From the NCBI GenBank assembly GCA_018127085.1, contig CM030721.1, positions 372,001-436,000 of the forward strand: a DNA stretch of 64,000 nucleotides. Reading direction: 5' to 3'. Below are positions 22,054-41,374 of this stretch, one piece after another. The first letter of the stretch is position 1. The number at the start of each line of letters is the position of its first letter. This stretch comes from Pneumocystis sp. 'macacae' (Eukaryota; Ascomycota; Pneumocystomycetes; Pneumocystales; Pneumocystaceae). Position numbers and translations under genes: made by a program. The notes below the pieces were generated by a model, which was not told where the DNA came from, did no database searches, and worked only from the letters and a program-made list of their open reading frames with translations.

Positions 22054-22805
22054 ATGGTCTGCTAAATATTTATTTCTATTTTTATTAACATTTCTGCCAA
22101 AGTTTTTTTTGAAAGATCTTACTCTGAGAATTACGCTACATCCGTCTTTTTTTGGTCCCCGCATGCGTGATTATCTTAAAGCAAAGCTACTCTCAGATGT
22201 AGAGGGGACATGTTCAGGAAACTATGGATATATTATCTGTGTTTTGGACAGTAACAAGATTGATATTGGAAAGGGACGTATTGTACCAGGAAAAGGTGAA
22301 GCAGAATTTGAAGTAGGCTATAAAGCAGTAGTTTGGCGTCCATTTAGAGTTAGTGTTATAGCAATGCTTCTTACGCAAGCTTGTTACATTTTTAAAAACA
22401 AAACTTAAGATTTTTTAGGGAGAAGTCCTTGATGCTATTGTTTCTACAGTCAATAAGATGGGTTTTTTTGCAGATGTTGGACCTTTCTCTATATTTGTAT
22501 CAAGTCATGTATGTATGCATTGTTATTAATTCTCATTTTAATTATGAATCTATAAACAGTTAATTCCTTCCGATCTCAAATTTGATCCAACATCGAATCC
22601 TCCTTCTTATGCTTCAGAGGATCAATTGGTCGAAAAGGGTGCTAAAGTTCGGTTAAAAATAGTTGGAACAAGGAATGATGCAACTGAAATTGTAAGATTC
22701 TGTCATTTTTTTCTACAAATATTAACGAAATTAGTTTGCTATTGGGACAATTAAGGAGGTAGTTCTCTATGAATGCTAGATGCATTATTAAAAAAGATAT
22801 TCTAG
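22054..22805 (+). CDS. RPB7: RNA polymerase II subunit Rpb7
   Basis: Rpb7 forms the stalk of RNA polymerase II with Rpb4. The sequence [18 protein letters not shown] ... [53 protein letters not shown] and, after an intron, [22 protein letters not shown] and [18 protein letters not shown] match the family along its length. The first exon appears to be only the ATG (22,054-22,056), followed by an intron to about 22,100. The C-terminus is less sure: splicing 22,759-22,796 gives a short KEIF end with stop at 22,803, whereas the family usually ends KEDYLG. Confidence 0.88.
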
Positions 22806-23822
22806 GACTATCTTGGTTGTCTTTAAAAATCATTATATTTCTCATGAAAAATTTATTTAAATCAAAATAAAAATATACAAAAAAATATTTTAGAAATTAA
22901 ATATAAAAAAATTGGCTTTATGCTTTAAATATAAATATCCATTGTAGCTAATTGTTTAAAAAGCGTGGGTTTTTATAACTATTTATTATTTAAGAAATAT
23001 CTAATTATTTAATTTTATAAATAATCCTTTATTAATTTATAAAGGGCAATGAATGGGATCTTTTTATCGGAAATACACAATTATTTCCTATTTATTGGTT
23101 TTTTGGCTTTAGAAATGATTTCATTAACATATACTCTACGATCATATTTTTTTGTAAAACTAATTTTCTTTATTTTTATTTGTTAAAATATATACTATAT
23201 TTATAAAAAACAATCTTTATTTACAAGAATATCTATTTCAATATTGCTTTTAGCAATAAATATTCAAATATTAATTAAATATTTTAAAAATTTGAGAATA
23301 AAATAAGATTTATTTTTATCCTAAATTCATTTCTGCAATATTATATATTTCTTATACTATTATTCGTCTTTATTTCAGTAATTTTAACTATTTAAATCTT
23401 TTTTCAAAAAATTCTTTAACGTTTAAAAAAATAGAATTCTCTAATTTTTTCTTATATTTTTAATTTTAATATTGTATATTTTCTTTTGCCTTCATATATA
23501 TATATTATATTTCTTCAAAAAATAATATATTTTTAGATTATAAAAGTAAATTTCAACGATTTCACAACTGGCTTTCAAATAATAAAATGGTAATTCGATA
23601 TAATTTTTAGATTTATCATTAAAAAAAATTGTCTACAAATATTAAAAAAAAAACAATTAAGAATTCTTATAGGCATATAAAAAAAGAGTCCTATATTTTA
23701 ATAGGTCTTTGGTTTTAAATAAAAAAATTTTGACTAATATTTAATTAGTAGAATAAATATAAAAAAAACGTTAAATTAGTTAAATAAAAATTAGAACTAA
23801 AAAAGAAAGAAAATAGTGAAGA
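22806..23822. other. Long AT-rich intergenic region
   Basis: About 1 kb between two plus-strand genes. It is rich in A and T runs with no frame of interest on either strand, no tRNA-like sequence and no clear repeat. It holds the RPB7 terminator and the promoter of the PP2A subunit gene. Confidence 0.5.
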
Positions 23823-25533
23823 ATGATAGATGGAGATGGAGGTCCACATTGGAAATTTGCTCAGTAAGTGGTTTTTTATTTAACTTTTGAATTATATATT
23901 TACAATTTTAGATGTTTTGGAGACAAAGGGGATATAGAAGATATTACAGAAGGTATAGTTCTATATTATTAGAAAATTTAGAAACGTCTTATTTTGGTGA
24001 AACATAATATACTTATGAGTGATTAGCGGATATCATTAGTACGGTTGAATTTGATCACACTGGAGATTACCTTGCAACAGGTGACAAAGGTGGAAGAGTT
24101 GTTTTATTTGAAAGAAACCATACAGTATATTCCTTTTTCCTTGTAAATATATATTTTTATTATCTTTTTAGAAAAAGAATTGTGAATATCGATTTTATAC
24201 AGAATTCCAATCCCATGAGCCTGAATTTGATTATCTAAAATCATTAGAAATTGAGGAAAAAATTAACAAGATAAAATGGTGTAAGCGACAAAATGCTGCA
24301 CATTTTTTATTATCTACAAATGGTATGGAACTTACACAAGATTATTTTATTAATTAAATACTTTATTAATAGATAAAACTATAAAATTATGGAAAATATT
24401 TGAGAAATCTCTTAAAGTTGTAGCAGAAAATAATCTTTCCGATGGCCTTCATTCTTCTTCATATATTACATCGCCTGAATTACTTAAATTGCCACGAATG
24501 AGTCACCATGATACAATTATTGCGTCAGTTCCAAGAAAAATATACTCAAATGCACATGCTTATCATATAAATTCGATTAGTATAAGCTCTGATGGAGAAA
24601 CATATATTAGTGCGGATGATTTAAGAATAAATTTATGGAACTTAAATATAGCGGATCAATCATTTAGTAAGTTTATTTAGTTCACGTTTCATTTATTTAT
24701 TTTTAGATATTGTTGATATTAAACCAGTGAATATGGAAGAACTTACTGAGGTTATTACTTCGGCTGAATTTCATCCTTTACATTGTAATCAATTTATGCT
24801 TAGTAGTAGTAAAGGTACAATTAAACTTGTTGATATGCGTCAATCTGCTCTTTGTGACCAACATGCTAAAAGTAAATATATATTCTTTTAGAATATTTAT
24901 TTAGTTTTAATTAACGATTAGTTTTCGAGGAACAAGAAGATCCTGCATCAAAGTCATTTTTTTCTGAAATTATTTCATCAATTTCTAATGTTAGGTTTTC
25001 ACATGATGGAAAATATATTCTTTCTAGAGATTACCTTACTCTTAAGATCTGGGATATAGCAATGGAAAAACATCCTGTTAAAGTAATAAATATGCATGAT
25101 GGACTCAGATCAAAATTATGTGATTTATATGAAAATGATTGTATTTTTGATAAATTTGAATGCATTTTTTCTGGAGATGGAAAAAATGTTTTATCTGGGA
25201 GTTACAATAACACATTAATGATCTATCCTACAGATACATCTGATACATGTTCTAGTAGAGAAATTATTTTACAAGCCGACAGATCTGCTTTTAAAGCAAA
25301 AAAAGTTGGAGGAAATAAAAAGTCATGTACGAAAGGAATATATCCAGGCTTACGAGAAAATGGAGGAATTGATTTAATTGATGTTGATAAAATAGATTTT
25401 AATAAAAAAATTTTACATTCTAGCTGGCATCCAAATGAGGATTCTATTGCTGTTGCAGCCACTAACAATGTAGGTCTTGTATTTTTTTTTATAATTGACA
25501 TAATTATAGTTGTTCATTTTTTCAACACTTTGA
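23823..25533 (+). CDS. CDC55: PP2A regulatory subunit B (PR55/Cdc55)
   Basis: WD-repeat B subunit that directs protein phosphatase 2A to mitotic substrates. Start [14 protein letters not shown], then [99 protein letters not shown] and [16 protein letters not shown] are all diagnostic of PR55. The final intron (25,466-25,509) joins ATNN to LFIFSTL and the stop at 25,531, restoring the usual NNLFIF end. About eight introns of 40-60 nt. Confidence 0.92.
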
Positions 25534-25850
25534 AAACAGACATTTAGACTATTTAATTGTTAGTTTCTTCTTTTTTTTATATAAATACATTATATGTAAT
25601 TTATAGGTTAAAATATTATAAATCAGGAACCATGGATAACATATTTAAGAAAGAGCATTATATATTTTTCTGTATTTTAAACTAATATCATATTGTGTTT
25701 ACTATTTTGTAATTCCCTAATTTACTTCTAAAAATTATCTAATAAATAGGAAATATTTAGATTCTATCTGTTTCTGAGACTAAAATACATAATTTTTCTA
25801 CTCGTTACAAATAGTGTCTTAAGATTATCTATGTAACAATACAGCTTTCA
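25534..25850. other. Convergent intergenic PP2A B subunit / aminopeptidase
   Basis: 317 nt of AT-rich DNA between two 3' ends. Nothing beyond terminator-type sequence is visible. Confidence 0.45.
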
Positions 25851-28858
<3,008 letters not shown>

Positions 28859-29484
28859 CTCGTCCAAAGTGTTTTAATTATATCCTTTAATAATAAATAA
28901 TATTTTTTTTCCAAAAAGATAATATACAATTTTTCCTAATAAATTCTAAAATCAATATTTTAACGATATAAAACTAACTAAAAAAAGATTAGTATATATA
29001 ATCTAAAAAAAAAACACAGACTAATCTTTTTAAATAGAATTTTTTATTTTAAATATTTTCTTTAAAATAAAATAGATCAATTTTAAGAACTATAAATATT
29101 CTAAAATTCTAAGAACTCCTTATATATAATTAACAATATTTGATGTAAAAACAAGTATTGATAATCAGAATAAAAAACTGAAATATAAAGAAACATCTAT
29201 TGAAACTTAAAATATATTTTTTAATAAAAATGCCATAAATTATCATATTAAAAGTCAAAATCTTTATATATATATTGTCTTAAAACTTAATTTATTACTT
29301 CTTAGTAAATTAAGATTGAGAAAATCACATACTAAAACTAGTTACTTTAGTACCACATTTTTAAATAGCTTAAAAACTAAAAATGGTTAATAAAACTCAA
29401 TTATATTTTTAAACTAAACACATTTAAAGCTTAAAGTTCTTTTTAGTAATTTATATTTATCAAGGAGCATTCTTTGAACTTACT
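28859..29484. other. Intergenic upstream of tRNA-Pro
   Basis: 626 nt, strongly AT-rich, holding the aminopeptidase promoter and the 5' flank of the tRNA gene. No ORF or structured RNA was recognised. Confidence 0.45.
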
Positions 29485-29578
29485 GGCTCTATGGTCTAGT
29501 AGCAAGATTCCGCTTTCGGGCTGTCTATTTCATCGACATGAATAGCGGAGGTCCCGGGTTCAATTCCCGGTAGAGCCC
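29485..29578 (+). tRNA. tRNA-Pro: tRNA-Pro (anticodon CGG) with 22-nt intron
   Basis: Cloverleaf pairs by eye: acceptor GGCTCTA with TAGAGCC, anticodon stem CCGCT with AGCGG, T stem CCGGG with CCCGG around TTCAATT. The anticodon CGG is at 29,517-29,519, followed by G37. A 22-nt intron (29,521-29,542) sits at the canonical position after nucleotide 37. The discriminator base is C, as in other fungal proline tRNAs. Confidence 0.93.
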
Positions 29579-29614
29579 ATTAACATACTGTTCTTAAAGT
29601 TCAGTTGAAAAAGC

Positions 29615-29620
29615 TTTTTT
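29615..29620 (+). terminator. RNA polymerase III T-run terminator
   Basis: Six T residues 37 nt after the tRNA end, the first plus-strand run long enough to stop RNA polymerase III. Position relative to the mature end is typical for fungal tRNA genes. Confidence 0.65.
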
Positions 29621-29780
29621 ATATAACTAAAGTTCTAAAATCAATATTAATTTATAATTTCAATTAAAAAAGTTCAAACCATTTATATTGTAAGAATTAA
29701 TAAGTTCATTTATGGTTCATCAGATTAGACTTTTGAAAAAATTATTTTAAAATTTTCATAAAAGTTGTTTTACAAAATTC

Positions 29781-31243
29781 TTAATTTTGTAATTTTTTTT
29801 CTAAAATAAAGCTTATAATATATTCATTATATTCAAAAATATTTTGTATATACAAGATACTATCTGTTATCTTGTTTTTTTCTCTTATTTTTTTAATTTC
29901 CTCATTAAATCGTAAAACTCTATTATTTTTAGCAATATTTAGAGCTTGTCTCTCTTCAATAGATTCTTTTAATAGGTTATTTCTGTAAATATATCTTAAC
30001 ATCATTTGAAGTAAAAAACTATATTTAGCTCTCTCTGATAGTCCTAATTTTGCATGAGGAGTAATTGTTGGCCACAATTTTAACATATCTGTAGATAATT
30101 CTGAAAAATGTTTACTCAATTTTGAATGAATAGAATATTTCACAAGTAATAAATGACATAAGCTTATTCTCAAAAATGAAGAAAACGCATTCTAAAATAT
30201 AAATTAGGTCTATTTAATGATTTTAAGTAAATACTGAAAAATAAAAAATAAATTTATTTATCTCCAGATTTTTTAAGTAAATAGATAATTCGTTTTCAAA
30301 TTCAAATTTGTTAAAATATGTTGGTAAATTGCATATTGCATCATATATCTAAATAATGTTTAAAAATGCTGAAAATATTAATAATTTACCAAGTGTAAAA
30401 GCCGTTTTCTTAAGATCATACTCTCTATAGGTTTTACTGAATTCATTTTTTCTTCACTTGACAACTCGGTTGCATTAGAAGACAGTAGATATTTATATTC
30501 TTCTAACTCTATATTATTAAATATAGATAATAACACTTGTTTAATATCTGGCTTTTCTTTATTATTATTTTTAAAAGAATTCATAAGTAATGTTTCTTCT
30601 AATCCCTTCTCAGATTCTATAAAAATATTAAATTGGTGCAAATTATTTTTGATTTTTTAAATTAAACCTTGTTTGGAATATTCTTTCCAATCTATTTCTA
30701 AAATAGTTATGATACAATCCAAGAATATGCATAAATATGGAGACAATTCTTTAAAACAATATTGAATAAGTTCCCAAATATTTGAAAATTTAGAAAAAAA
30801 AGACTTTGTAAAGCTCAATTGCGAATTATCTTGCAGATTTAAATAGTTTATATTTGTATTATTATTTACTCTTTTAGATTTTTGAAAATATTTATTATAA
30901 GAAAACATCCAAAACCATTGATTATTTAATTCATTTTTGTAGAACTTTTTTGAATAAATTATTCTATATACAAGTTGTGCTGCTTTTTGAGAAATATAAT
31001 GATTTTCATGATTTTTTTGTATAATAAGATTCATTAAAACACACAAATGCCTCTCAGGCAGAAGAGGAATAAACTCTAAATTCCCGTTTTTTTTTGGTAT
31101 TAAAATAACATCAAGAATCTCAAGACCTGAATAATAAAGTTCTTCTTCAAAACATGAATCAATGAATAATCTAATTAATTAATACAAACTTTATAAATAG
31201 AAAAAGAATAAGCATACACTAGATTTTCGCTTATTGTGTCCAT
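29781..31243 (-). CDS. Unrecognised helical protein, multi-exon
   Basis: Start MDTISENL at 31,243 followed by an intron; later exons carry LYYSGLEILDVILIPKK, LLPERHLCVLMNLIIQK, KAAQLVYRIIYSKKF, a Lys/Asn-rich middle, LSPYLCIFLDCIITILEID, PDIKQVLLSIFNNIE and a last exon SSFLRISLCHLLLVKYSI ... FILEKKLQN. About 430 aa, predicted mainly alpha-helical from its regular Leu/Ile spacing, with no signal peptide or membrane segment. The exon series is collinear, each joined by short GT-AG introns, so it is one gene. I do not recognise the family; a scaffold or repair-complex subunit would be a guess. Confidence 0.6.
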
Positions 31244-31426
31244 CCTTAATTTTATATTGAATTATTTTAATTTAAAAATCATTGGGTTTTTTTAAAAAGG
31301 GATGATATATAAACGATAATTTAGAATTAATATATTTAAAATTTATTATAAAGAAATAATGTAACCTTATTTTCAAATAAACTCATTAAATGTTATGAAA
31401 TTACTAACCATAATCCATCTAATCAT

Positions 31427-33915
31427 TCATACTGTTTTGTTAGTATATGTATTATGATATAATCCATAATTTCGTGTCTTTTTAGGAGCGCCTGGAATAT
31501 ATTGTTGAGGTTGTGAATCTAAAAATGATATGCCACGGGAATTATGATTCTGATTAAAATACGACTTTTGAGCCGTAGAAAAGGGTTTATAAGTAGGTAA
31601 ATATGAATTCATATTAGATCCTTCATAAGATATATATTCATAATTGCTATTTTCCTTATTTACCTGATGGTCTTTTACTAAAGAATCATTACTAGATCTC
31701 ATATTTGATTTAAAAGGGGGTTGAGGTGGAACTTCTAAAGAGTTTTGTGATATATAGCTAGCTATAAAATCATGAGAAGGTATATAATTTATAGATTCGT
31801 CAAAATTAGTATTTGTTTTATTTATCGAAGAATAAGATCCATCGTATGAAGATAATGGATCTTTTATTTTGGACATTTCTTTAAGATATGATCCATTAAT
31901 TTGTTTCGATAGTTTAAGCTCTGTATCAGATGAAAAATTAGTCTTGCTTTTAATAAATTCTGATCTATCATCTTCCATTTGTTCATGAAGAATATCTGGG
32001 TTTTCTGAAACAATGGCATATATTGATACTATAATAAGAAGAATAAGTAAGACAAGAGCAAAAGTGCAGTTAACAAGAAAAAATATTATCCCAAAAATAG
32101 CAACAATCATATCCTAAGAAAATCAGTCTAAAAAAAAAAACGAGAAATATTACATATATATGTGACTCATTTGCAAAAATAAGTATAAAAACACTATTAA
32201 GTAAATTGATTGCAGCAACAGTAGCACTAAAAATATTTGTCTTTCTATCCAGGAAAGGACGTATATAAACAATCAAAAAAAAATATGTTAATTGAATAAT
32301 AAAAAATGCTATTGCTTGAACAAGAGGATTGCCTTGAGATAATGCTATAAAAGTTGACCGTAATAAAATGAAAAATAAAAGAGGCACAATAAAGTAATAT
32401 GCAGATGCAGAAAATTGTATATATAAAGAACCCCATTTAGTCAAAATTTTAGAATCAGAATATAAAATATATGCAGCTGTTTTATGAAATTTAAGAGAAC
32501 GTCGCGCCAAAATAATAACTCTATACGCAGCATAAATTAATAAGCTTGTTGCTATTATTAATGTTATAATAGCATAGATTATTGCCCCAATAGAATCACG
32601 AGAGACTAACTCCCATGTACAAAGAAGAGACAATTGAGGATACCCAATAAGTAACTTAAAAATTAATACTTTAAAAAAATATACTAGAATTCTTACCAAT
32701 CTATACATAGCACCTTTTAAAAGATCTTTCCATTCATTCTTGAAACCAAAAAAACGTTCTTGGCGTATCCAATGAGTTTTTGGAGAATAATAAAGAAAAA
32801 TTCTAAATAATGCAAATCCTAGTACTATTGTGAAAATCATAATAAGAAAGAAAGAAAAACTGGTCATAAATAAGTTTGTAGTTTCAATTCCTTCACTATA
32901 AGAGACACGATCTATACCACGGAAAACAATATTCTTAACCGTATCTGAAGCACGCTTTTTAAGAGAAATAAAACTTCGTTTTTCAATAAGAATTGAATGT
33001 TTAAATGAAGGATAGTGATGAAAAGTAGGTGTTCCTCCAGTAGATTTAATATACCAAGTAAAAATTTTTTGCATAAATTCTAAATTAATAATTCCCATTG
33101 TCCATTGAAAATTTTGAGTCCATGAACGCACAATGGGTGGCATTTTTGCAGACATCATACCAAAAATAGCCTGACCTTGAAAATAACTAAAAAGAGCAAA
33201 TGTATTCGTTGCAATATGATGTGCAGTATTGAAATTCCCATTTTCAGATGCAATTGCGCTTACAATAAGCGCAGACAATGCAATAAGACCAGATATCCAT
33301 CCAACTGCTTTAACATTAACAGTCATCATATTTGTCATTGTAACTTGGACACATGCTTTAAGTTCTCCTGTATGCTTATCATAAATTGTAATTTTAACGA
33401 TAGCATCAATATCTGGAATAGCATACACAACACCTAAAATAATTAAAATATTAAATAAACGAATTTAAAAACCAAGAATACCAGGAATATGAGATGAAAT
33501 ATCAAGAGGAACATCACTTTCACCTTCAATTTGAGTAAGAGGTCCAGGTTGTAAATAACAAAGATTTGGTATTTTGAGAATGCATGGATCAATAGTCCTA
33601 TTTAATACTTGTATTCCATACGCTACTATAACAACATTAACTAAATATAGTATTATTAAAATTCTAGAAAAAAATAGTTAACAATTACTACACACCTAAA
33701 ACCTCGCCTTCAATTGAAGTCATTCCATCAACGCGGTATACTACTTTCTCCATATCTGGATAATAAGTAATTCGAAATATTGTTGCTATTAATCCAGAAT
33801 TTTCCATGCATGTAGATAAAGATTGTGTGCCAATTCCCCGTCTAGCACAGACATATGCAATAATACTATTCAAAAGAAATATCAATTCTATCCATCCAAA
33901 AATAAAAAACCTCAT
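31427..33915 (-). CDS. FLC/TRP-like fungal membrane protein
   Basis: Member of the fungal flavin-carrier / Pkd2-like TRP family, involved in ER haem/FAD handling, calcium and wall integrity. The start at 33,915 gives a signal peptide (MRFFIFGWIELIFLLNS...). A lumenal ML-like domain with paired Cys (CMENSG, CVQVTMTNM) follows, then the signature NVKAVGWISGLIALSALIVS, FSYFQGQAIFGMMSAKMPPI, SWTQNFQWTMGII and eight or nine membrane segments. A 3' exon (31,427 to about 32,110) codes the last helix and a Ser/Asn/Pro-rich cytosolic tail. The middle exon (about 32,150-33,430) is unusually long for this region. It could be any of Flc1, Flc2, Flc3 or Pkd2. Confidence 0.85.
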
Positions 33916-35034
33916 TTTCTTCAAAAAACCACAAAACTGACAACTTTGTTTTATATATGCAATGATAATCTTTATATATGCACCCAAGGAATTTAATATT
34001 TTTACCAAAAAAACCAAAAACAGGTAGAATTGCTTTTTCCAACAATTCTACTATATGCATAAAATCTTAAAAGAACTGATTTTTATTAATAAAATATCAT
34101 TTACGCGTAAAATAGTAATTCTTTTAAAATTTTATGCTTTTTTGTCTAAAAATTGATGCAATTCGATTTTCGTAAAAGCATTTTTCTCTTTAATTTTTTA
34201 AAATCGTGAATAATACATATTACTTAAAGATATGAAATAACGAAACGCGAACTTTATTGAAATTAATGGCGTTTTAAAATAGAGGGTTAAGACCTAAAAT
34301 CTATGAAAATATTCTATTTTTCGAATAAAAATCTTTATCTTCTTTATTTTATACTGTAAAGCTTAGGATATTTCTAACAGTTACGAATATCAAAAACTGA
34401 GACTTGTACTTTTAATATATAATAAAAATAACCTTTGATTATAATATAGATTTTGTAAAAAATTACAATATACCCATGTTTCTTAACATAAGAAAAAATA
34501 TTTTCAATATATAATGCAAATATATATAATATACATATAATGCACATATAAGCTGTATATATTATATATATATTCTCTGCATGTGACAACATATTTTAAA
34601 GGAATTATGACATATAAGCATCTATAAAATATATATTTTAGAATATATTAATACACATATTCAGCTTATTTTCTTTTTAAATATGTTTTTCAAATCTGTT
34701 AAATATCTTGTAAACATGAAGCTAATTAAGGCAAATCGAATCTATTATCAAACCAAACAACTCACAAATGTTATTTTAAATAATCTATTTCCCTTGTTAA
34801 TGGTATATTTATGAAAAAAAGCAATATAAATATAATTTATTCTTAGTTTATAAATCAGTAAACGAATTATATGCATTGATGCATCGAATTATATATGCTC
34901 AGATATTTTAACGTTATCGAATCCGATTTGACTTTTAGATGTGATTGCAAGAATAAAACTACAGCTATTCATTAATGATTTATTAGTCTAGTAGAACTTT
35001 TGAAATTTACTTGTACTTATTCCTCTTATTAACT
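33916..35034. promoter_or_regulatory. Divergent intergenic region FLC / HAS1
   Basis: About 1.1 kb between two start codons, one of the largest gaps in the window. It has TATATA-rich stretches around 34,500-34,580 and a short duplicated word (CGAATTATAT) near 34,863 and 34,884 flanking GCATTGATGCAT. No ORF of interest or RNA fold recognised. Confidence 0.45.
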
Positions 35035-36994
35035 ATGACTCAGTCTTTTAAACAACGTAAACCCAGTTTTAACAGCTTAACAAGTGAAAGCGTTGTATCT
35101 AAACCAATCTCCAAAACAGTAATAGATCAAGCACCACTTAAAGAGATAGACTCAATTCCTTCATCAGATGTACCTTTGTCAGAAGTGCAACCAATTCCTG
35201 CTGTTTCTATAATACCTTCAGCAACTACCACAACATTAAATTCATCAAATCCTGTTATGTTTTCTGATCTTTCGCTTTCAGAATCTACTGCTAAAGCACT
35301 ATTAGAAATGGGATTTTCTAAAATGACGGAGGTTCAAGCACGTACAATACCTATTTTGATGACAGGCAAAGATGTTCTTGGTGCAGCAAAAACAGGAAGC
35401 GGAAAAACTCTAGCATTTTTGATTCCTGCAATTGAAATTTTATATTTTTTAAAATTTAAGCCTAGAAACGGTTCTTTCTATCTTTTTTTAATATGTTCTT
35501 ATCTGTTTGTTATAGGTACAGGTATTATTGTAATATCTCCTACTCGTGAACTTGCATTACAGATATTTGGTGTAACTAATAATCTTCTAAAATACCATAG
35601 TCAAACATTTGGTGTTGTAATTGGAGGTGCTAATAGGCGTGCAGAAGCAGAAAAATTGGAAAAGGGTGTTAATCTTTTAATAGCAACTCCTGGACGCCTT
35701 TTAGATCATTTACAGAATACAAAAGGATTCGTTTATAAAAATTTGAAAGCTCTTATCATTGATGAAGCAGATCGTATTCTTGAAATTGGATTTGAAGATG
35801 AAATGCGTCAAATCATTAAAATACTTCCTAATGGTATTTTTTATTTTGTATATATATGTATTTAACTTTATCAGAGGGCAGGCAATCTGTACTGTTTTCT
35901 GCAACACAGACAACAAAAGTTGAAGACCTTGCTAGGATATCCTTGCGTCCTGGACCTCTTTATATTAATGTGGATTCTGATAAAAAAAATTCAACAGTTG
36001 ATGGTCTTGAACAAGGTTATGTTGTCTGTGATAGTGATAAACGGTTTTTGCTTCTTTTTACGTTTCTCAAACGTAATCTTAAGAAAAAGATTATTGTATT
36101 TTTTTCGAGTTGCAATTCTGTAAAGTATCATTCTGAATTATTAAATTATATTGATATTCCTGTTTTGGAGCTTCATGTATATCTTAACATTATTATTACT
36201 TTTTGACTAGTTTTAGGGAAAACAAAAACAACAAAAAAGAACTAATACATTTTTTGAATTTTCTAATGCAAAACAAGGAATTCTTATATGTACTGATGTA
36301 GCTGCAAGAGGTCTAGATATTCCAGCTGTAGATTGGATTGTTCAGTATGATCCCCCTGACGACCCAAGAGACTATATTGTAATATTTTTATTTTTATTTA
36401 TTTGATAAATAATATATAATAGCATCGTGTTGGACGTACTGCTAGAGGAACTGAAGGAAAAGGGAGAAGTCTTATGTTTCTTGTGCCTAGCGAATTAGGG
36501 TTTTTAAGATATCTTAAAGCAGCGAAAGTTTCGTTAAATGAATATGAATTTAGTAAGTTAGCAAATATTCAATTACAGGTAGGATTAATTTTTGAAAAAA
36601 ATACTTAATTTTTTTAGTTAGAAAAACTAATTTCAAAAAATTATTATCTAAACAAATCTGCAAAAGATGGTTATAGAAGTTATTTACAAGCATATGCTTC
36701 ATATGCTTTGAAATCAATATTTGATGTTAATAATCTTGATCTTGCTAAAGTAGCGAAAGTAAATTAATATTTAGTATTTGAATTTAACTATATTAATTTC
36801 TTTAGAGTTTTGGATTTGCTACTCCACCTTTTGTAAATATTAATGTTGGTAGTGAAAGCAAATCTAGTCGCAAGTCTTCTAGATCTTTTAAAAGAGGATA
36901 TAATGATTCTTGTAAGAACGAGTATTTCAAAAAACAGAGAACAAGTCTTATATACAAAAATACTGAAAGTGAAAAAAATACTTGGAGTAGATAA
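35035..36994 (+). CDS. HAS1: HAS1, DEAD-box RNA helicase for ribosome biogenesis
   Basis: Nucleolar ATP-dependent RNA helicase required for 40S and 60S maturation. Motifs: [13 protein letters not shown] (Q), AAKTGSGKT (I), PTRELALQ (Ia), TPGRLLDH (Ib), IIDEADRIL (II), VLFSATQT (III), [17 protein letters not shown] (IV), [11 protein letters not shown] (V) and HRVGRTARG (VI). The Has1-type C-terminus reads [16 protein letters not shown] ... [13 protein letters not shown] before a basic tail. I take the ATG at 35,035 (MTQSFKQRK) as start; about 90 Ser/Pro-rich residues precede the helicase core. Several introns, the first ending at about 35,516. Confidence 0.92.
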
Positions 36995-37521
36995 GTTATT
37001 ATAATACTGCGATTTAATTTTGATATAAAAATTAATTAATAAAACTTCTATATTTTTTGATAAATACAGGGTTTAGAATATTTTTAGTGTTTTGCTTTCC
37101 ATAAATATTATACAATTATTATTCCTATTAATAGATATTATGTTTGAAAAATAAATCCTATAGAATAAAAAAATAAAATAATTTAGATAAAACATCAAAA
37201 TATTAGATTAGAAAAGTGTGAATATTTAATATAAAACAAAAAACTGTTTTTCAAATCTTTTTGTAAGGTCTTTATTTGTTAATGTTTTGTTTTTAAAATA
37301 AAGTAAATTACTTTACATTAAAGTACCATATAAACAACAAATAGTAATAATGCAAATAAATATTTAATCTACAAAATTCAATGATAAAAATTTATGAAAA
37401 TATTACTCTAAAAAAACTGAAAATTCTAGAATTAAACATACTTTTAAGATTAAAATTCTATTTTAAAAGTATCTGTATTTAGAAGTAAAAAATAATCACC
37501 CAAAACAATACTTTGTTCAAA
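36995..37521. other. Convergent intergenic HAS1 / DYRK kinase
   Basis: 527 nt of AT-rich DNA between two stop codons; nothing else recognised. Confidence 0.45.
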
Positions 37522-40798
<3,277 letters not shown>

Positions 40799-41374
40799 TC
40801 CTCCTGAACCATAGACATTAAAAGCTAATTTAAGTTGTATCTATATAAAGAATTCTGAAATGTACTTATTTGATATAAAAAAAATCTTTTAAAAATACCA
40901 TAAAAAGAAGGAATTTAAACAAATTTTAGAAGAAAAAGCATTTATCATGTTAAATCTTTTTTTAATCAGTTTTATTTATAGAATAATTTAAAGATTAATA
41001 GACGTAAACATTAACGTGAAATCGTTAGACATGAATTTAGATTATTTACAAAAAAACTTAATATAAAAAAAGTAATATAGAAAGATTTCATTATAGAGCT
41101 TTTTATATTTAATATTTAATATTTAATTTATTGAATATACGCTTATAAACTATATAAAATAATATAAAAATAGTAACTATGAAAATGAAAAAATAAAATG
41201 ATGATAAAAAAATGAAATTTTTCAGTTATTTTTATCTTTAATGCTATAAAAATAAAATGTCTTATGTATATTTTTATTAATAAAATGAAAAAGATTCTTA
41301 AAAAGGGTTAACCCTAAGTTTAAAAATTTATTAATGTTGCGACTGTTGATTGAGTTGTTTAATATTTTTTAAAA
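40799..41374. promoter_or_regulatory. Divergent intergenic region DYRK / RPL5
   Basis: 576 nt of AT-rich DNA between the kinase start and the RPL5 ATG. An AACCCTAA element occurs near 41,308-41,315, reminiscent of the telobox or HomolE-type elements found upstream of fungal ribosomal protein genes; one copy is only suggestive. Confidence 0.45.

Noticed and set aside
29130..29195. Possible C/D snoRNA upstream of the tRNA
   Set aside because: The box C match is poor and there is no terminal stem.
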